The notes: generated by a model from the sequence alone, not told the origin. Shown: positions 9,045-18,323, counted from the stretch's first letter. The stretch: DNA of 64,000 nt from Candidatus Bipolaricaulota bacterium (GCA_025060415.1 JANXBT010000002.1:124001-188000), one strand, 5' to 3'. Program-made: numbers and translations.

Positions 9045-9706
9045 TCCGCGCCCTCCGCGCCCTCCTCCTCGCGGTTCTCCTCGCCCTTTTGGGCTTCACC
9101 GGCCTCCGCTGGGGCGGGGGGCTGCGCGTGCGGGAGGTGCGGGTGAACCCCACCCGCTACGCGCCCGTGGAAAAGTTGACAGGGCGGTTGCTGGGGGCCA
9201 ATATACTTCGCTTGGACCTCACCCCGTTATGGACGGAGCTCAGTGCGGACCCACGGATCCTGGGCGGGCGGGCGCGCGTCAACTTTTTTTATTTGCGCCT
9301 CGAGCTGGAAATTCGGGAGCGCTCGCCCCTTGTGGCTTTGGAAGTGGTGGGGAGGGGGCGGGTCTGGGTGGACCGGGAGGGGGTGATTCTGGAGCCGGCC
9401 GGGGAGGCGCGGGTGCGGGCGGAGGAGCGCGCGCCGGGCCGGGTGGCCCCGGAGGTGGTGGCGGCGGCCTTGGCTTGGGAACAGCTTCCCCCGGCGCTGG
9501 CCCAGCGCTTCCCCGTCTTGGACCTCACCGGAGGGGAGGCCCTCGCTCCCGGCCCCCCGGTCCTCCGCCTCGGCGCGATTTGCCAGGTTCCCGAAAAACT
9601 CGGTATCCTCGTGGCGCTTTGGCGGGAGGGGCTCTTGGAGGGGAAAGGCCTGGTGGACCTGCGTTTCCGCGACATAGTCGTCCTCAAGCGGGCCAAGGGA
9701 CGGTGA
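9041..9706 (+). CDS. ftsQ: FtsQ/DivIB-type cell division protein
   Basis: The product is a 221-residue bitopic membrane protein: a short basic N-terminus, one transmembrane helix (about residues 6-22), then a POTRA-like domain and a beta domain. Sequence identity to model FtsQ is low; the assignment rests on size, topology and position between murB and ftsA. FtsQ links FtsB/FtsL to the divisome. The GTG start overlaps the murB stop (GTGA). The local base composition is lower in GC around 9180-9340. Confidence 0.82.
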   Translation: MIRALRALLLAVLLALLGFTGLRWGGGLRVREVRVNPTRYAPVEKLTGRLLGANILRLDLTPLWTELSADPRILGGRARVNFFYLRLELEIRERSPLVALEVVGRGRVWVDREGVILEPAGEARVRAEERAPGRVAPEVVAAALAWEQLPPALAQRFPVLDLTGGEALAPGPPVLRLGAICQVPEKLGILVALWREGLLEGKGLVDLRFRDIVVLKRAKGR

Positions 9707-9710
9707 TGGC

Positions 9711-10949
9711 ATGAAGCGGGAGCGGTTGGTGGTGGGGCTGGACGTGGGCACAACGAAGGTCGCCTGTCTCATTGCCAACGTGGTGGACGACTTCATCGAG
9801 ATCATCGGGGTTGGGGTGGCGCCTTCCCGCGGCCTGGAGAAGGGCGTGGTGGTGGACATCGGCCGCACCATCCAGTCCATCCGCAAAGCCGTGGAAGAGG
9901 CGGAGAACATGGCGGACGTGAAGGTGCGGGAAGCCTACGTGGGCATCGCCGGGAAGCACATCCGCTCCATCAACAACAGCGCCATCATCTCCATCACCCG
10001 CTCCGATCGCATCATCACCCAGGAGGACGTGCGGCGCGTGATCGAGGCCGCGCGGGCCATCCCCATCTCCCCCGACCTCCAGATCATCCACATCATCCCC
10101 CGCCAGTACATCGTGGATGGGCAGGAGGGGATCACCGACCCCGTGGGCATGACGGGGACGCGGCTGGAGGCGGACGTGCACATCGTCCTGGGCTCGGTCA
10201 CCGCCGTGCACAACCTCGTGCGCTGCGTGGAGGCCGTGGGGATCGGGGTGAAGCAGATCGTCCTTGAGCCCCTGGCCTCGGCCATGGCCGTCCTCTCCTC
10301 CGCGGAGAAGGAGCTGGGGGTGGTGCTCTTGGACTGCGGCGGCGGCACCACCGACATCTCCGTGTTCCGCGGAGGGGACATCTGGTTCTCCAAGACCATC
10401 CCCATCGCGGGCGAGCACATCACCAACGACATCACCGTGGGCCTGCAGACCCCCATCGAGGAGGCGGAGCGCATCAAGAAGCTCTACGGGACGTGCTTGG
10501 TGGACGCGGTGGGCGACGACGAGAAGATCGAGGTGGCCACCCTGGGCGGGGAGGGGACGCGGCAGGTATCGCGCAAAAAGCTGGCCAAGATCATCGAGCC
10601 GCGCGTGGAGGAGATCCTGGACCTGGCCATGCAGGAGGTGGAGGAGGCCGGGTACCGCGACCTCATCCCCGCGGGCATGGTCCTCACCGGGGGCACCTCC
10701 CTGCTCCACGGCATCGTGGAGTTCGCCCAGCGCCGCTACGGCATCCCTGTGCGGCGGGGGAGCGTCCCCAAGAACGTCCACGGCTTCCAGGAGATTGTGG
10801 AGTCCCCCATTTTCGCCACGGGGGTGGGGCTTTTGAAGTTCGCCGTGGAGGGGCGGGATTTCGCCCGGACCCTGCAAGCCCGGAGATCCCGGGGGATGCT
10901 GGCCCGCCTCTTTGGGTGGTTCCGGCAGTTCCTGCGAGGCGGCGCATGA
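9711..10949 (+). CDS. ftsA: Cell division protein FtsA (actin-like FtsZ tether)
   Basis: The product is a 412-residue actin-fold protein beginning LVVGLDVGTTKVACL (phosphate 1 loop), with the 1C subdomain typical of FtsA, DCGGGTTDISVF (phosphate 2) and LTGGTSLLHG (adenosine motif). The C-terminus is an amphipathic Leu/Arg/Trp-rich helix, the expected membrane-targeting sequence. It anchors FtsZ to the membrane. It lies 4 bp after ftsQ and overlaps ftsZ by 4 bp. Confidence 0.96.
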   Translation: MKRERLVVGLDVGTTKVACLIANVVDDFIEIIGVGVAPSRGLEKGVVVDIGRTIQSIRKAVEEAENMADVKVREAYVGIAGKHIRSINNSAIISITRSDRIITQEDVRRVIEAARAIPISPDLQIIHIIPRQYIVDGQEGITDPVGMTGTRLEADVHIVLGSVTAVHNLVRCVEAVGIGVKQIVLEPLASAMAVLSSAEKELGVVLLDCGGGTTDISVFRGGDIWFSKTIPIAGEHITNDITVGLQTPIEEAERIKKLYGTCLVDAVGDDEKIEVATLGGEGTRQVSRKKLAKIIEPRVEEILDLAMQEVEEAGYRDLIPAGMVLTGGTSLLHGIVEFAQRRYGIPVRRGSVPKNVHGFQEIVESPIFATGVGLLKFAVEGRDFARTLQARRSRGMLARLFGWFRQFLRGGA

Positions 10950-12010
10950 TCGGCGAGAGCCCGGCGCGCATCCTTGTGGTGGGCGTGGGCGGGGGCGGCG
11001 GGAACGCCGTGAACCGCATGTTCCGCGCGGGCCTGCGCGGGGTGGAGCTCGTGGCCATGAACACCGATGTGCAGGTGCTCTCCCTCGTGCAGGCCCACAA
11101 GCACGTGCAGCTCGGGCCCCGGCTCACGGGGGGCTTGGGGGCGGGCGGCGACCCGGAGGTGGGCCGCAAGGCCGCCGAGGAGTCCCGCGAGGAGATCGCC
11201 GACGTCCTGGAGGGCGCGGACCTGGTGTTCATCACCGCTGGGATGGGCGGGGGGACGGGCACCGGCGGGGCGCCCGTGGTGGCCGAGGTGGCCAAGGAGC
11301 TGGGGATCCTCACGGTGGCCATCGTCACCAAGCCCTTCTCCTTCGAGGGCCCGGCCCGCGCCCAGAAGGCGGAGATGGGCATCCAGCGCCTGGCCAAGGT
11401 CGTGGACGCCCTCATCACCATCTCCAACGACAAGCTCCTCAAGATCGCCCCGCCGGATATGCCCATCACCAAGGCCTTCGAGCTCGCCGACGAGGTGCTG
11501 CACCAGGGCGTTCAGGGCGTGACCGAGCTCGTGACCGTGCCGGGGCTTATCAACCTGGACTTTGCGGACCTCGAGGCCGTGCTGCGGGGGGCGGGCACGG
11601 CCCTCATGGGCATCGGCGAGGCGGAGGGCGAGAACCGCACCCGGGAGGCGGCCCGCCGGGCCATCTCCTCGCCCCTTTTGGACTTCAGCATCAAGGACGC
11701 CAAGAAGGCCATCCTCAACATCACGGGCGGGGAGGACCTCACCTTGGAGGAGGTGGTGGCCGCGGCGAGCGTGGTCCGCGAGGCCCTCTCCGAGCGGGCC
11801 GACATCTTCTTCGGCGCCACCATCTGGGAGGGCTTCAACCGCACCCGCGTCACCGTGATCGCTACGGGCTTCTCGCCCGTGGCCCCCAGCGAGCCCGAGG
11901 CGGAGGAGCGCACCGCCCTCCTCACCAAGCTCCAGCAGGAGGGGATCATCCGCGACGACTACGACATCCCCGCCTTCCTCCGCCGCACGAAGTCCGAGGG
12001 CCTGGTCTAA
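10946..12010 (+). CDS. ftsZ: Cell division protein FtsZ
   Basis: The product is a 354-residue tubulin homologue. It has an N-terminal VGVGGGGGNAVNRM loop, the tubulin signature GGGTGTGGAP, the NxDFADL T7-loop region, and a conserved C-terminal tail DIPAFLRR that binds FtsA and other partners. It polymerises with GTP to form the division ring. The ATG overlaps the ftsA stop. The tail is followed by only eight residues and a linker of roughly 20, so the disordered linker is short. The 3' end overlaps the convergent nadE by 4 bp, with no visible terminator between. Confidence 0.98.
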   Translation: MIGESPARILVVGVGGGGGNAVNRMFRAGLRGVELVAMNTDVQVLSLVQAHKHVQLGPRLTGGLGAGGDPEVGRKAAEESREEIADVLEGADLVFITAGMGGGTGTGGAPVVAEVAKELGILTVAIVTKPFSFEGPARAQKAEMGIQRLAKVVDALITISNDKLLKIAPPDMPITKAFELADEVLHQGVQGVTELVTVPGLINLDFADLEAVLRGAGTALMGIGEAEGENRTREAARRAISSPLLDFSIKDAKKAILNITGGEDLTLEEVVAAASVVREALSERADIFFGATIWEGFNRTRVTVIATGFSPVAPSEPEAEERTALLTKLQQEGIIRDDYDIPAFLRRTKSEGLV

Positions 12011-13641
12011 CCGGGGAAGCCCGCGGTCACAGGGAAGCGCCAGCCCATCCCGAACGCCTTCGGGCTCACCTTGAGCACCGGGGGGAGCTGGCGCCGTTTG
12101 TACTCGGAGCGGCGCAGCCGGCGCAGCACCTCCCCTACCAGCGCGGGCGCGTGGCGCCGGGCCAACTCCTCCACGGCCGCGTTCTCCTCGACGAGGGCCC
12201 GCAACAGGGGGTCCAGCACGGCGTAAGGGGGCAGGTCGTCCTCGTCGCGCTGGTCGGGCCGGAGCTCCGCCGAGGGCGGGCGGGCCAACACCTCCTCGGG
12301 GATCACGGGGCGCCCCGCCCGCGCGTTCAGAAAGCGGGCAAGCTCGTAGACCTCGTGCTTGAGGAGGTCCCCGATGGGGGCCAGGGCGCCCACCGTGTCC
12401 CCATAGAGCGTGTTGTAGCCCATGGCGATCTCCGCCTTGTTGCCCGGGCAGAGGACGAGGGCCTCCCAGGCGTTGGCCAGGGCCATGAGGAAGAGGCCGC
12501 GCAAACGGGCCTGGAGGTTTTCGGCCACCAGCCCCTCCACGGGGATCGCCGCCCCAAGGGTGTTCCTGGCCGCCTCGAACGCCGCCTCGATGGAAAGGGT
12601 GACGAGCCGGACGCCCAGGTTTTCCGCGAGGGCCCGGGCGCACTCCCGGGAGAGATTGCTCGTGAACGGCCCGGGCAGGAAGGCGCCGATCACGTTCTCC
12701 GGCCCCAGGGCCTCCACGGCCAGCGCCGCGACCACCGCGGAGTCGACCCCTCCTGAGATCCCGATCACCGCGCGCGCCACCCCGTTTTTGCGGAAGTAGT
12801 CGCGGATGCCCAACACCAGGGCCTGGTGCAGGTCCTCGAGGGGGTGGGCGTGGGGCGGGGGCACGGGGGCCCCGGTCAGATCCCCAAGGACCAGCCCCTC
12901 CGCGAACGCCGGGCCCGCAAGAAGGAAGGCGCCATCCGGTCGGACGACGAAGGAGCGCCCGTCGAAGATGAGCTCGTCCTGGCCGCCCACGAGGTTGGCG
13001 TAGACCAGCGGGGCGCACGCCCGCGCCGCCCACCTCTTCCCCAGCTCCCAGCGGATCGCGGGCTTCCCCCGAAAATAGGGGGACGCCGAGACGTTGAGGA
13101 GGAGGTCCACCCCGGCCGCGGCCTGTGCGGCCAGGAGGCCGTCCTCGTACCAAAGGTCCTCGCACACCGAGAGGCCGAGGCGCAGCCCCCGCCAGGAGAG
13201 CACCTCGTGCCGCTCGCCGGGCACGAAGTACCGCTCCTCCTCGAACACGTCGAAGGAGGGGAGGCGCACCTTGGCCTGGTAGCCCACGATGTCCCCGCGG
13301 TCCAGGAGGAAGACGGCGTTGTGGAGGAGGTGCGGTTGCCAGGCGGCCGCGGAGGGGTCGGCCCGGTTGGTGGGGCGCGCCGGGGCCTCATGGATGTGCC
13401 CCACCACCAAGGGGATCTGGATACTCTCCCGCAGGACCTCCTGAAAAGCCCTTTGGGCTTCGTCCACGAAGCCTCGGCGCAAAAGCAAGTCCCGCGGGGG
13501 ATACCCCAACAAGGCCAGCTCAGGGAAAACCAAGAGATCCGCGCCCGCTTCCGCAGCTTGGGCCACGCACGCGCGGATCTTTGCGAGGTTTCCGGAAAGA
13601 TCCCCCACCTTAGGGTTAATCTGCCCAATCGCGATCTTCAC
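12007..13641 (-). CDS. nadE: Glutamine-dependent NAD+ synthetase
   Basis: The product is a 544-residue fusion of an N-terminal nitrilase-type glutaminase (Glu41, Lys124, Cys160 form the expected triad) and a C-terminal ammonia-dependent synthetase with the SGGVDS pyrophosphate loop at residues 296-301. It converts deamido-NAD, ATP and glutamine to NAD. I chose the GTG at 13641: it gives the family's usual MKIAxxQINPxVGD N-terminus and lies 7 nt from a strong promoter's -10 box, implying a leaderless mRNA. Upstream in-frame ATG 13653 and TTG 13677 lie inside that promoter. The gene is convergent with ftsZ. Confidence 0.93.
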   Translation of the reverse strand: MKIAIGQINPKVGDLSGNLAKIRACVAQAAEAGADLLVFPELALLGYPPRDLLLRRGFVDEAQRAFQEVLRESIQIPLVVGHIHEAPARPTNRADPSAAAWQPHLLHNAVFLLDRGDIVGYQAKVRLPSFDVFEEERYFVPGERHEVLSWRGLRLGLSVCEDLWYEDGLLAAQAAAGVDLLLNVSASPYFRGKPAIRWELGKRWAARACAPLVYANLVGGQDELIFDGRSFVVRPDGAFLLAGPAFAEGLVLGDLTGAPVPPPHAHPLEDLHQALVLGIRDYFRKNGVARAVIGISGGVDSAVVAALAVEALGPENVIGAFLPGPFTSNLSRECARALAENLGVRLVTLSIEAAFEAARNTLGAAIPVEGLVAENLQARLRGLFLMALANAWEALVLCPGNKAEIAMGYNTLYGDTVGALAPIGDLLKHEVYELARFLNARAGRPVIPEEVLARPPSAELRPDQRDEDDLPPYAVLDPLLRALVEENAAVEELARRHAPALVGEVLRRLRRSEYKRRQLPPVLKVSPKAFGMGWRFPVTAGFPG

Positions 13642-13648
13642 GGGAACG

Positions 13649-13677
13649 GTCATACCCCACGTGCGCGATCCTGTCAA
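13649..13677 (-). promoter_or_regulatory. nadE promoter, leaderless type
   Basis: On the minus strand, TTGACA (13677-13672), a 17-nt spacer and TATGAC (13654-13649) form a near-consensus sigma-70 promoter. The expected start point is at about 13642-13641, which is the GTG of nadE. Confidence 0.75.
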
Positions 13678-13752
13678 TCTGTCCCTAGCCGGGATCGCGA
13701 AACCTAGGCTAAGGGGATGGTGTAGATAATGTTGTGGGAAAGGAGGTGCAAA

Positions 13753-15405
13753 ATGCGCGATCGAAAGCCCTGGGAGATGTTGAAATTATTCCTAGCGTTT
13801 GCGGTTGCGGTAGGGATCGGATATGGACAACCCGTATCCGAACCGCCCAAGCCACCGGGGATCCCCCCGCCGCCGGAGATCCTTTCGATTCAGGGCCAAG
13901 AAGTGATCCGTATTTCTCCGGAAGGCGACGCAGGGATCGAACGGTTGTTGATTGTCCCGCCTTCTCCCCTCACGGAGCTATACGCCGGGTACTGGAAAGC
14001 CTATGGGGAACAGCCGGATGTGCGCAAGAACTTCGTCGAGGAGCTGCAAAAACAGTACCTAATCCTGCTTGGGTCGCGGGTGGCGGAGCCGCTGATAAAA
14101 CCGGCGCCTCCAGAGCCTGCGCTCCTTGCGGCTCAGCCGTTTCAGGTTCGGGTGACCGCAACGCTCCCCCGCCTGGCCCGGTATGACCCGAAGGAGGGGA
14201 TCTGGCATGTGGCCGTGGGGCCCCAGATCTCGGAAATGGTGGAGGCCGCGGTTCACGCCCGGTTGAGCTCCTTAATCTTCCAGTCCCTATACTTGGAGAG
14301 CCTGCCCAAGGAACAGCAGCTCGAACAGCGACGGGAGGTGCGGTTCGAGTTGCCGGAAAGGGCCCGCCTTCTAAATGGAGAGGAACTCGCCCGGCTCCGA
14401 TGGTTTGTAGACTTCGGAGGCGGCACGTACCTGAAAGGGATGGTTAAGGTGGAAGACCGGGTGGTCATCCTAGTGGAAGAGCTCATCCAAACCGAGAGGC
14501 CGCCGGCGAACTTGCTGGAAGAGAAGATGGCGCCGACCGCTATGGACGCCCTGGCCAAGTTCGGGGTGTTCACAATCAAGTATTCCATCCCTGGGGTCAT
14601 CCCAACCCCGGTTCCGCCTGCGCCTCCGACCGGATTTGTGCCGCCCACCAACTGGAGCATGGACTGGGGCTTTTCCTACAGCCACACCGTTTCCGCAACT
14701 CTCCCCCATTCCCCCTCGGGAAGTACGGTGACCGTGTCTGCCACGCCCAGCCTATACTTTGGGGCCCATCTTGGTTGGGAGTTCAAACCCTGGTGGCAAG
14801 GAGATGGGCTCAAGTGGTTCGAGGCCTGGATCGACATCAATCCAAGCATGAGCGCGTCGCTTACCGCAACCATCACCCAAAGCCTTGCCTGGAACAAAAG
14901 TGTCACCTTGTGGACCTACAGCAGGGACTTTTACTTCTGTGTGCTTTGTTTTCCGGTTTGGATCAGGCTGTTGATAGAGGCAAGTGCCCACGCGTCGGTG
15001 AGCGCGGCGGCCAGGGTTGGGTTCAGCGCCCAGGCCTCCGCCGGGGCAACGAACCGGCTTGGAGCAAGGTGGGAAGGGGGATGGAGGAAGATCGTATCGA
15101 GGAGTCCGTGGGCAAGCCATCCCAGCTTCTCGGTGACCACCGGGGCCAACGCCACCACCACCGCTGGGCCTGGGCTAGCTTTGGCCGCCTATGTGTACAA
15201 CGTCGCTGGCCCGTTCGTACAACTGACGCCCTACCTCAAGGGCGAGGTCAGGGTCAGCCCCAGGACCTGGACTCTCAAGGCCGGGTTCACAGCGTCGGGC
15301 GGTGTGCAACTCGCCGGCTGGCTACAGTCCTTCCTGACCGGGCTTGGTTCGTATTCGGTGGACTTCTACACGTGGGAAACAACGATCGGATCTGGGACCT
15401 GGTAG
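13753..15405 (+). CDS. Secreted protein of unknown function
   Basis: From ATG 13753 the product has 550 residues. I chose this start because AGGAGGTG lies just upstream; an earlier in-frame ATG at 13729 would place the ribosome site inside the coding sequence. The N-terminus is a signal peptide (hydrophobic stretch at about residues 9-24, cleavage likely after GYG). A Pro-rich stretch and an alpha/beta region follow, then a Pro linker near residues 275-292, then a 250-residue Ser/Thr/Trp-rich beta domain with repeated aromatic-alternating strands. I do not recognise the family. GC is clearly lower than in the neighbours, as in the next gene, hinting at acquisition. A GATAAT at 13725-13730 could be its -10 box. 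A strong terminator follows. Confidence 0.75.
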   Translation: MRDRKPWEMLKLFLAFAVAVGIGYGQPVSEPPKPPGIPPPPEILSIQGQEVIRISPEGDAGIERLLIVPPSPLTELYAGYWKAYGEQPDVRKNFVEELQKQYLILLGSRVAEPLIKPAPPEPALLAAQPFQVRVTATLPRLARYDPKEGIWHVAVGPQISEMVEAAVHARLSSLIFQSLYLESLPKEQQLEQRREVRFELPERARLLNGEELARLRWFVDFGGGTYLKGMVKVEDRVVILVEELIQTERPPANLLEEKMAPTAMDALAKFGVFTIKYSIPGVIPTPVPPAPPTGFVPPTNWSMDWGFSYSHTVSATLPHSPSGSTVTVSATPSLYFGAHLGWEFKPWWQGDGLKWFEAWIDINPSMSASLTATITQSLAWNKSVTLWTYSRDFYFCVLCFPVWIRLLIEASAHASVSAAARVGFSAQASAGATNRLGARWEGGWRKIVSRSPWASHPSFSVTTGANATTTAGPGLALAAYVYNVAGPFVQLTPYLKGEVRVSPRTWTLKAGFTASGGVQLAGWLQSFLTGLGSYSVDFYTWETTIGSGTW

Positions 15406-15421
15406 GGTATTAAGGGAATGG

Positions 15422-15455
15422 AGCGGAAGAGCACTTGCAGCTCTTCCGCTTTTTT
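15422..15455 (+). terminator. Rho-independent terminator
   Basis: A perfect 11-bp stem (AGCGGAAGAGC, 15422-15432, with GCTCTTCCGCT, 15440-15450), a 7-nt loop and six T residues end the transcript of the preceding secreted-protein gene. From here to 15751 I see no gene; a TATACT with an upstream TG at 15627-15632 could be a -10 element for the next gene, giving a leader of about 115 nt. Confidence 0.93.
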
Positions 15456-15751
15456 GATCCCATGCCGCCGAGGTAGAGTATCCCCTTAAGAAGCCTCGTA
15501 GCCGACGGCCTTCCAACCGCTCTTTGCGTCGCTGAGCACCATAAAAGCTTCTCCACCGTTCGTGCCCATAAAACACCTCCACCACCTTCAGCGGGGCTCA
15601 GGGAAACCCGGCCCACGGGGGTGGTGTATACTCAATAACGTTCACGCGCTGAGGTGGGCGGGGTGGCCTCTCCCACAGGTGGAAAGACTCGTCCTAACCA
15701 GCCTGCATGCCCTTCGCATTTGCCCCGCGCGGGAATGAGGAGGTGGACGCC

Positions 15752-18043
15752 ATGCGATGGTTTCTTCTTGGAGGTTTGGTCTTCGGGAGTTTGGTCACCT
15801 ACGCTCAAAGCTACGGTCCTGGCGAAATCTACTATGGCGGGATCCGCCTGCAGTTCTCCGGACAAGTTCAAATCGTGGGAACATGCTCCGGACCGCATCA
15901 AGTAGGCACGGGGGTTTCGGAGCTCCGCTGTGAAGCCCAGGCAGGAACTTCGGGCCGGATCATGCTCACCGCTACGCGCACGCCCGCCGGAGCGGTGAAC
16001 ATTCGCGCGGAAGCGCTTCCCCCAGGCTGGCCGGCGTTTCCGGTAGCCTCCGGCTTCGGAACAGCCACCACTCAATATGACTTCCTGGTTCCATCCCTTG
16101 CCGGCCAAACATTTCTCCTACGGTTCAAAGCTTGGACTCCCGGAGTCATTGGCGAACTGGAGCTACGCGTTTCTCTTGTAGTGCGGGCGGCGTCCCCGAG
16201 TGAGCCAGGAATCCCTCCAACCTACGGTCCCTTCACTGGGGCTACGGACGCTTCCGGCCGCTTCGATATCCCCATCCCCACCCTTCCGAACACCTTTGTT
16301 ACGGGAACACTTACCGAGTGCACGGTGCGGGTTCTCCCGCAGGCCCAGGTCTCGGTGACCCTTGTTCCCAAAACCGGGGTCACCGCCGTTACTCGAGCAG
16401 ACCAAATCGGCACGGTGCGAGTTTCCTCGCCGGGCTATCCTGAGGCGACCGTCACTCAGCTTCAACTGGCTTCATCCATGGACATGTTCGGCCGTGTCTA
16501 CACCACGGTGGGGTTGGGTACGGTGTGTCTGCGCCCCGCGCCGCCCCCGCCCACCCCCGCTTACGGCCCCATCGCGGGAAAGACCGATGCAGAAGGAAAG
16601 TTTACGGGCACGCTCGTCCCAGGGGTCACCGTTTCCGGCCAGCTCACCGAGTGCACGGCCAAACCTCTTGCGTATCAGGAGTTCACCCTCACCCCTGTGC
16701 CCAAGGGGGAAGCGATCGGGAGCTTCGAGGACATCGCCGGCTTCAAAATCGCTGTCTCTGGCTATCAAGAAGCCATGGTTACCAGGTTTTCCTTGTTTTC
16801 TCTGTTTGGCTTGACCTCGTATCACTTAGGCCAGGTTTGCCTTCTCAGCGCAGCGTGCCCCGCTACCCGGCTTCGCCTGCTTGTTTGGAACACCGCCCTC
16901 CTCCCAACCCATGCCTTATTCGTCGGCCCGCGGATCCCCGTAGTCGCCGAGGTCGTGGCGGGCAACTACGACATCGTCTGCTTACAAGAGGTGTTCGACG
17001 AAGCGGGGAAGAGGGCAGTCCACCAAAGCTGGACAGGCCGAGAAGATCCCGGGCAATGGCATCCCCTAAGCCGAGGGCAAAGCAAGCGCGTGCAGGTCGG
17101 GGGCACGGAGATCCTCCTTTTGGGGGCTATGCCCAACGAGGAGGGGACGGAAGTGTTCGTGGGGCAGGCTGGGGACCGCTATGTGCTCGCTGGGCCCGAT
17201 TCTTACTGCCCTGTTTTAGGCGTCGACGTGGAGGCCACGCAGGACGGCGGACTCATGCTCCTTTCCAGGTACCCCATCGTCGCGGCAAGCGCCATGATCT
17301 GGGGAAACCAAGCAGGGTTGCTGGGGGGAGAGGAACTCTGCGCCAAGGGCGCCCTTTACGCGCGCGTGCAGCTCGACCCAAGAAACGCGGACTGCTACGT
17401 CCACGTGTTTAACGTGCATCTCGCTGCTCGAGATCCAGAGTTCACGGGACCGCTGGAGGGAAAGATCCCGCATCCCGATAGGGCTTGGGAAGTGCGGAAG
17501 AGCCAAATCCTCGAGCTCGGGGCCTTCATCAAAGCTTGTACTCAGGACGACCGCGCCCGCCGGCCTGTCATCCTCTGCGGCGATTTCAACGTGATCGCTC
17601 CCTTCCCCGCGAACTGGGGGGAGGACCTGGTCCTCCCTGCTGGCGTCGACCCCCGTTCCCCGCTCCCCTCGCCGGCGTACATCGCGATGTTGGAATTGCT
17701 TGCCGAAGCGGGGATGTTTACGGACGCTTGGAGAGAAAAGCATCCCGATAAACCCGGGTTCACGTGGCTGGGGAGGGATTGGCGGACGCGCTCGGAAGGC
17801 CCTTGGGGGGACCGGGGGAACCCGCTGGCCCAGGGCCCGGGCTGGCCGCAGCGGCTGGATTACATTTTTTATTTTCGTGGCGGCGACACGTCCCCCCTCC
17901 TCCTCGGGCTTGAGAGCATCGGCCGAACGCGGTGGTCAAATCTGATCGATAAGGGGGCACCGTTTCGATGGGGGGACGTACAAACCTATGTGCCTTCCGA
18001 CCACCTCGGCCTTACGGCAACGTTCATGATCGCCCCTCCCTGA
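15752..18043 (+). CDS. Secreted repeat protein with C-terminal endonuclease/exonuclease/phosphatase domain
   Basis: The product has 763 residues. ATG 15752 follows GAGGAGGTGG and starts a clear signal peptide; a longer in-frame start at 15707 lacks a ribosome site. After a beta-rich domain come two tandem repeats of roughly 90 residues, each opening YGP and GxTDAxGxF, with a shared LTECT and ending in VCL; these resemble carboxypeptidase-regulatory-like modules. From about residue 370 there is an EEP-fold domain: WNT, CLQEVF (metal-binding Glu near 413), GDFN (Asp near 610) and PSDHLGL at about 749-755. EEP members include DNase I and bacterial sphingomyelinase; secretion and architecture fit an extracellular nuclease or phospholipase, substrate unknown. 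Low GC relative to neighbours. Confidence 0.82.
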   Translation: MRWFLLGGLVFGSLVTYAQSYGPGEIYYGGIRLQFSGQVQIVGTCSGPHQVGTGVSELRCEAQAGTSGRIMLTATRTPAGAVNIRAEALPPGWPAFPVASGFGTATTQYDFLVPSLAGQTFLLRFKAWTPGVIGELELRVSLVVRAASPSEPGIPPTYGPFTGATDASGRFDIPIPTLPNTFVTGTLTECTVRVLPQAQVSVTLVPKTGVTAVTRADQIGTVRVSSPGYPEATVTQLQLASSMDMFGRVYTTVGLGTVCLRPAPPPPTPAYGPIAGKTDAEGKFTGTLVPGVTVSGQLTECTAKPLAYQEFTLTPVPKGEAIGSFEDIAGFKIAVSGYQEAMVTRFSLFSLFGLTSYHLGQVCLLSAACPATRLRLLVWNTALLPTHALFVGPRIPVVAEVVAGNYDIVCLQEVFDEAGKRAVHQSWTGREDPGQWHPLSRGQSKRVQVGGTEILLLGAMPNEEGTEVFVGQAGDRYVLAGPDSYCPVLGVDVEATQDGGLMLLSRYPIVAASAMIWGNQAGLLGGEELCAKGALYARVQLDPRNADCYVHVFNVHLAARDPEFTGPLEGKIPHPDRAWEVRKSQILELGAFIKACTQDDRARRPVILCGDFNVIAPFPANWGEDLVLPAGVDPRSPLPSPAYIAMLELLAEAGMFTDAWREKHPDKPGFTWLGRDWRTRSEGPWGDRGNPLAQGPGWPQRLDYIFYFRGGDTSPLLLGLESIGRTRWSNLIDKGAPFRWGDVQTYVPSDHLGLTATFMIAPP

Positions 18044-18161
18044 CGGCGCACGACCGGAGGGCCCAAGGAGGATGCAGGGGACAGGCGGGCTAGGAAGCCC
18101 CCGCTTGGGGTTCGGAGGGGGCCACGGACCTCGTTGGGGATGGGCAAGAGCCCGGGCTCAA

Positions 18162-18236
18162 CAAAAAAGCGGGCCCTTCCGCCCGGGGGAGGTGAGGCGT
18201 GAGGTGGAATGGGGTGGGTCTCAGGCGGAAGGGCCC
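18162..18236 (-). terminator. Inverted repeat with T-tract, candidate alr terminator; rest of gap empty
   Basis: GGGCCCTTCCGCC (18171-18183) and its exact reverse complement (18224-18236) are 40 nt apart. Read on the minus strand, the second arm is followed by GC and six T residues, so this could end minus-strand transcripts from alr after they cross the tRNA genes. A 12-bp palindrome GAGCCCGGGCTC lies at 18148-18159. The 18044-18287 gap shows no gene and no recognisable SRP, RNase P or 6S motif. Confidence 0.45.
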
Positions 18237-18287
18237 ATGCGGTGCCCCGATCTTACGGGGCGGCCCGCGCCCCGTCCACCCGCGCGT

Positions 18288-18315
18288 TTGACACCCGCGC
18301 CCCAGCGCATAGAAT
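18288..18315 (+). promoter_or_regulatory. Promoter of the tRNA-Ser/tRNA-Arg unit
   Basis: TTGACA (18288-18293), a 16-nt spacer and TAGAAT (18310-18315) lie just upstream of tRNA-Ser. The predicted start point is at or within two bases of the mature tRNA 5' end. Confidence 0.85.
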
Positions 18316-18323
18316 GCGGGGTG

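Noticed and set aside
10736-13165. 809-codon minus-strand open frame antisense to ftsA/ftsZ and out of frame with nadE
   Set aside because: GC-rich shadow: Pro/Arg/Gly-rich text with no motifs, covering ftsA, ftsZ and nadE, which are certain.
13642-13752. Replication origin near nadE/ftsZ
   Set aside because: No DnaA-box cluster or AT-rich unwinding stretch; the AT-rich bits are promoter elements.
15322-15616. Two short minus-strand frames after the 13753 gene
   Set aside because: They run through the terminator and opposite coding end; no recognisable family or ribosome site. Considered as a transposase remnant but no motif supports it.
18044-18287. SRP RNA, RNase P or 6S RNA in the gap before tRNA-Ser
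   Set aside because: None of their conserved cores is present; only an inverted repeat and a short palindrome are seen.
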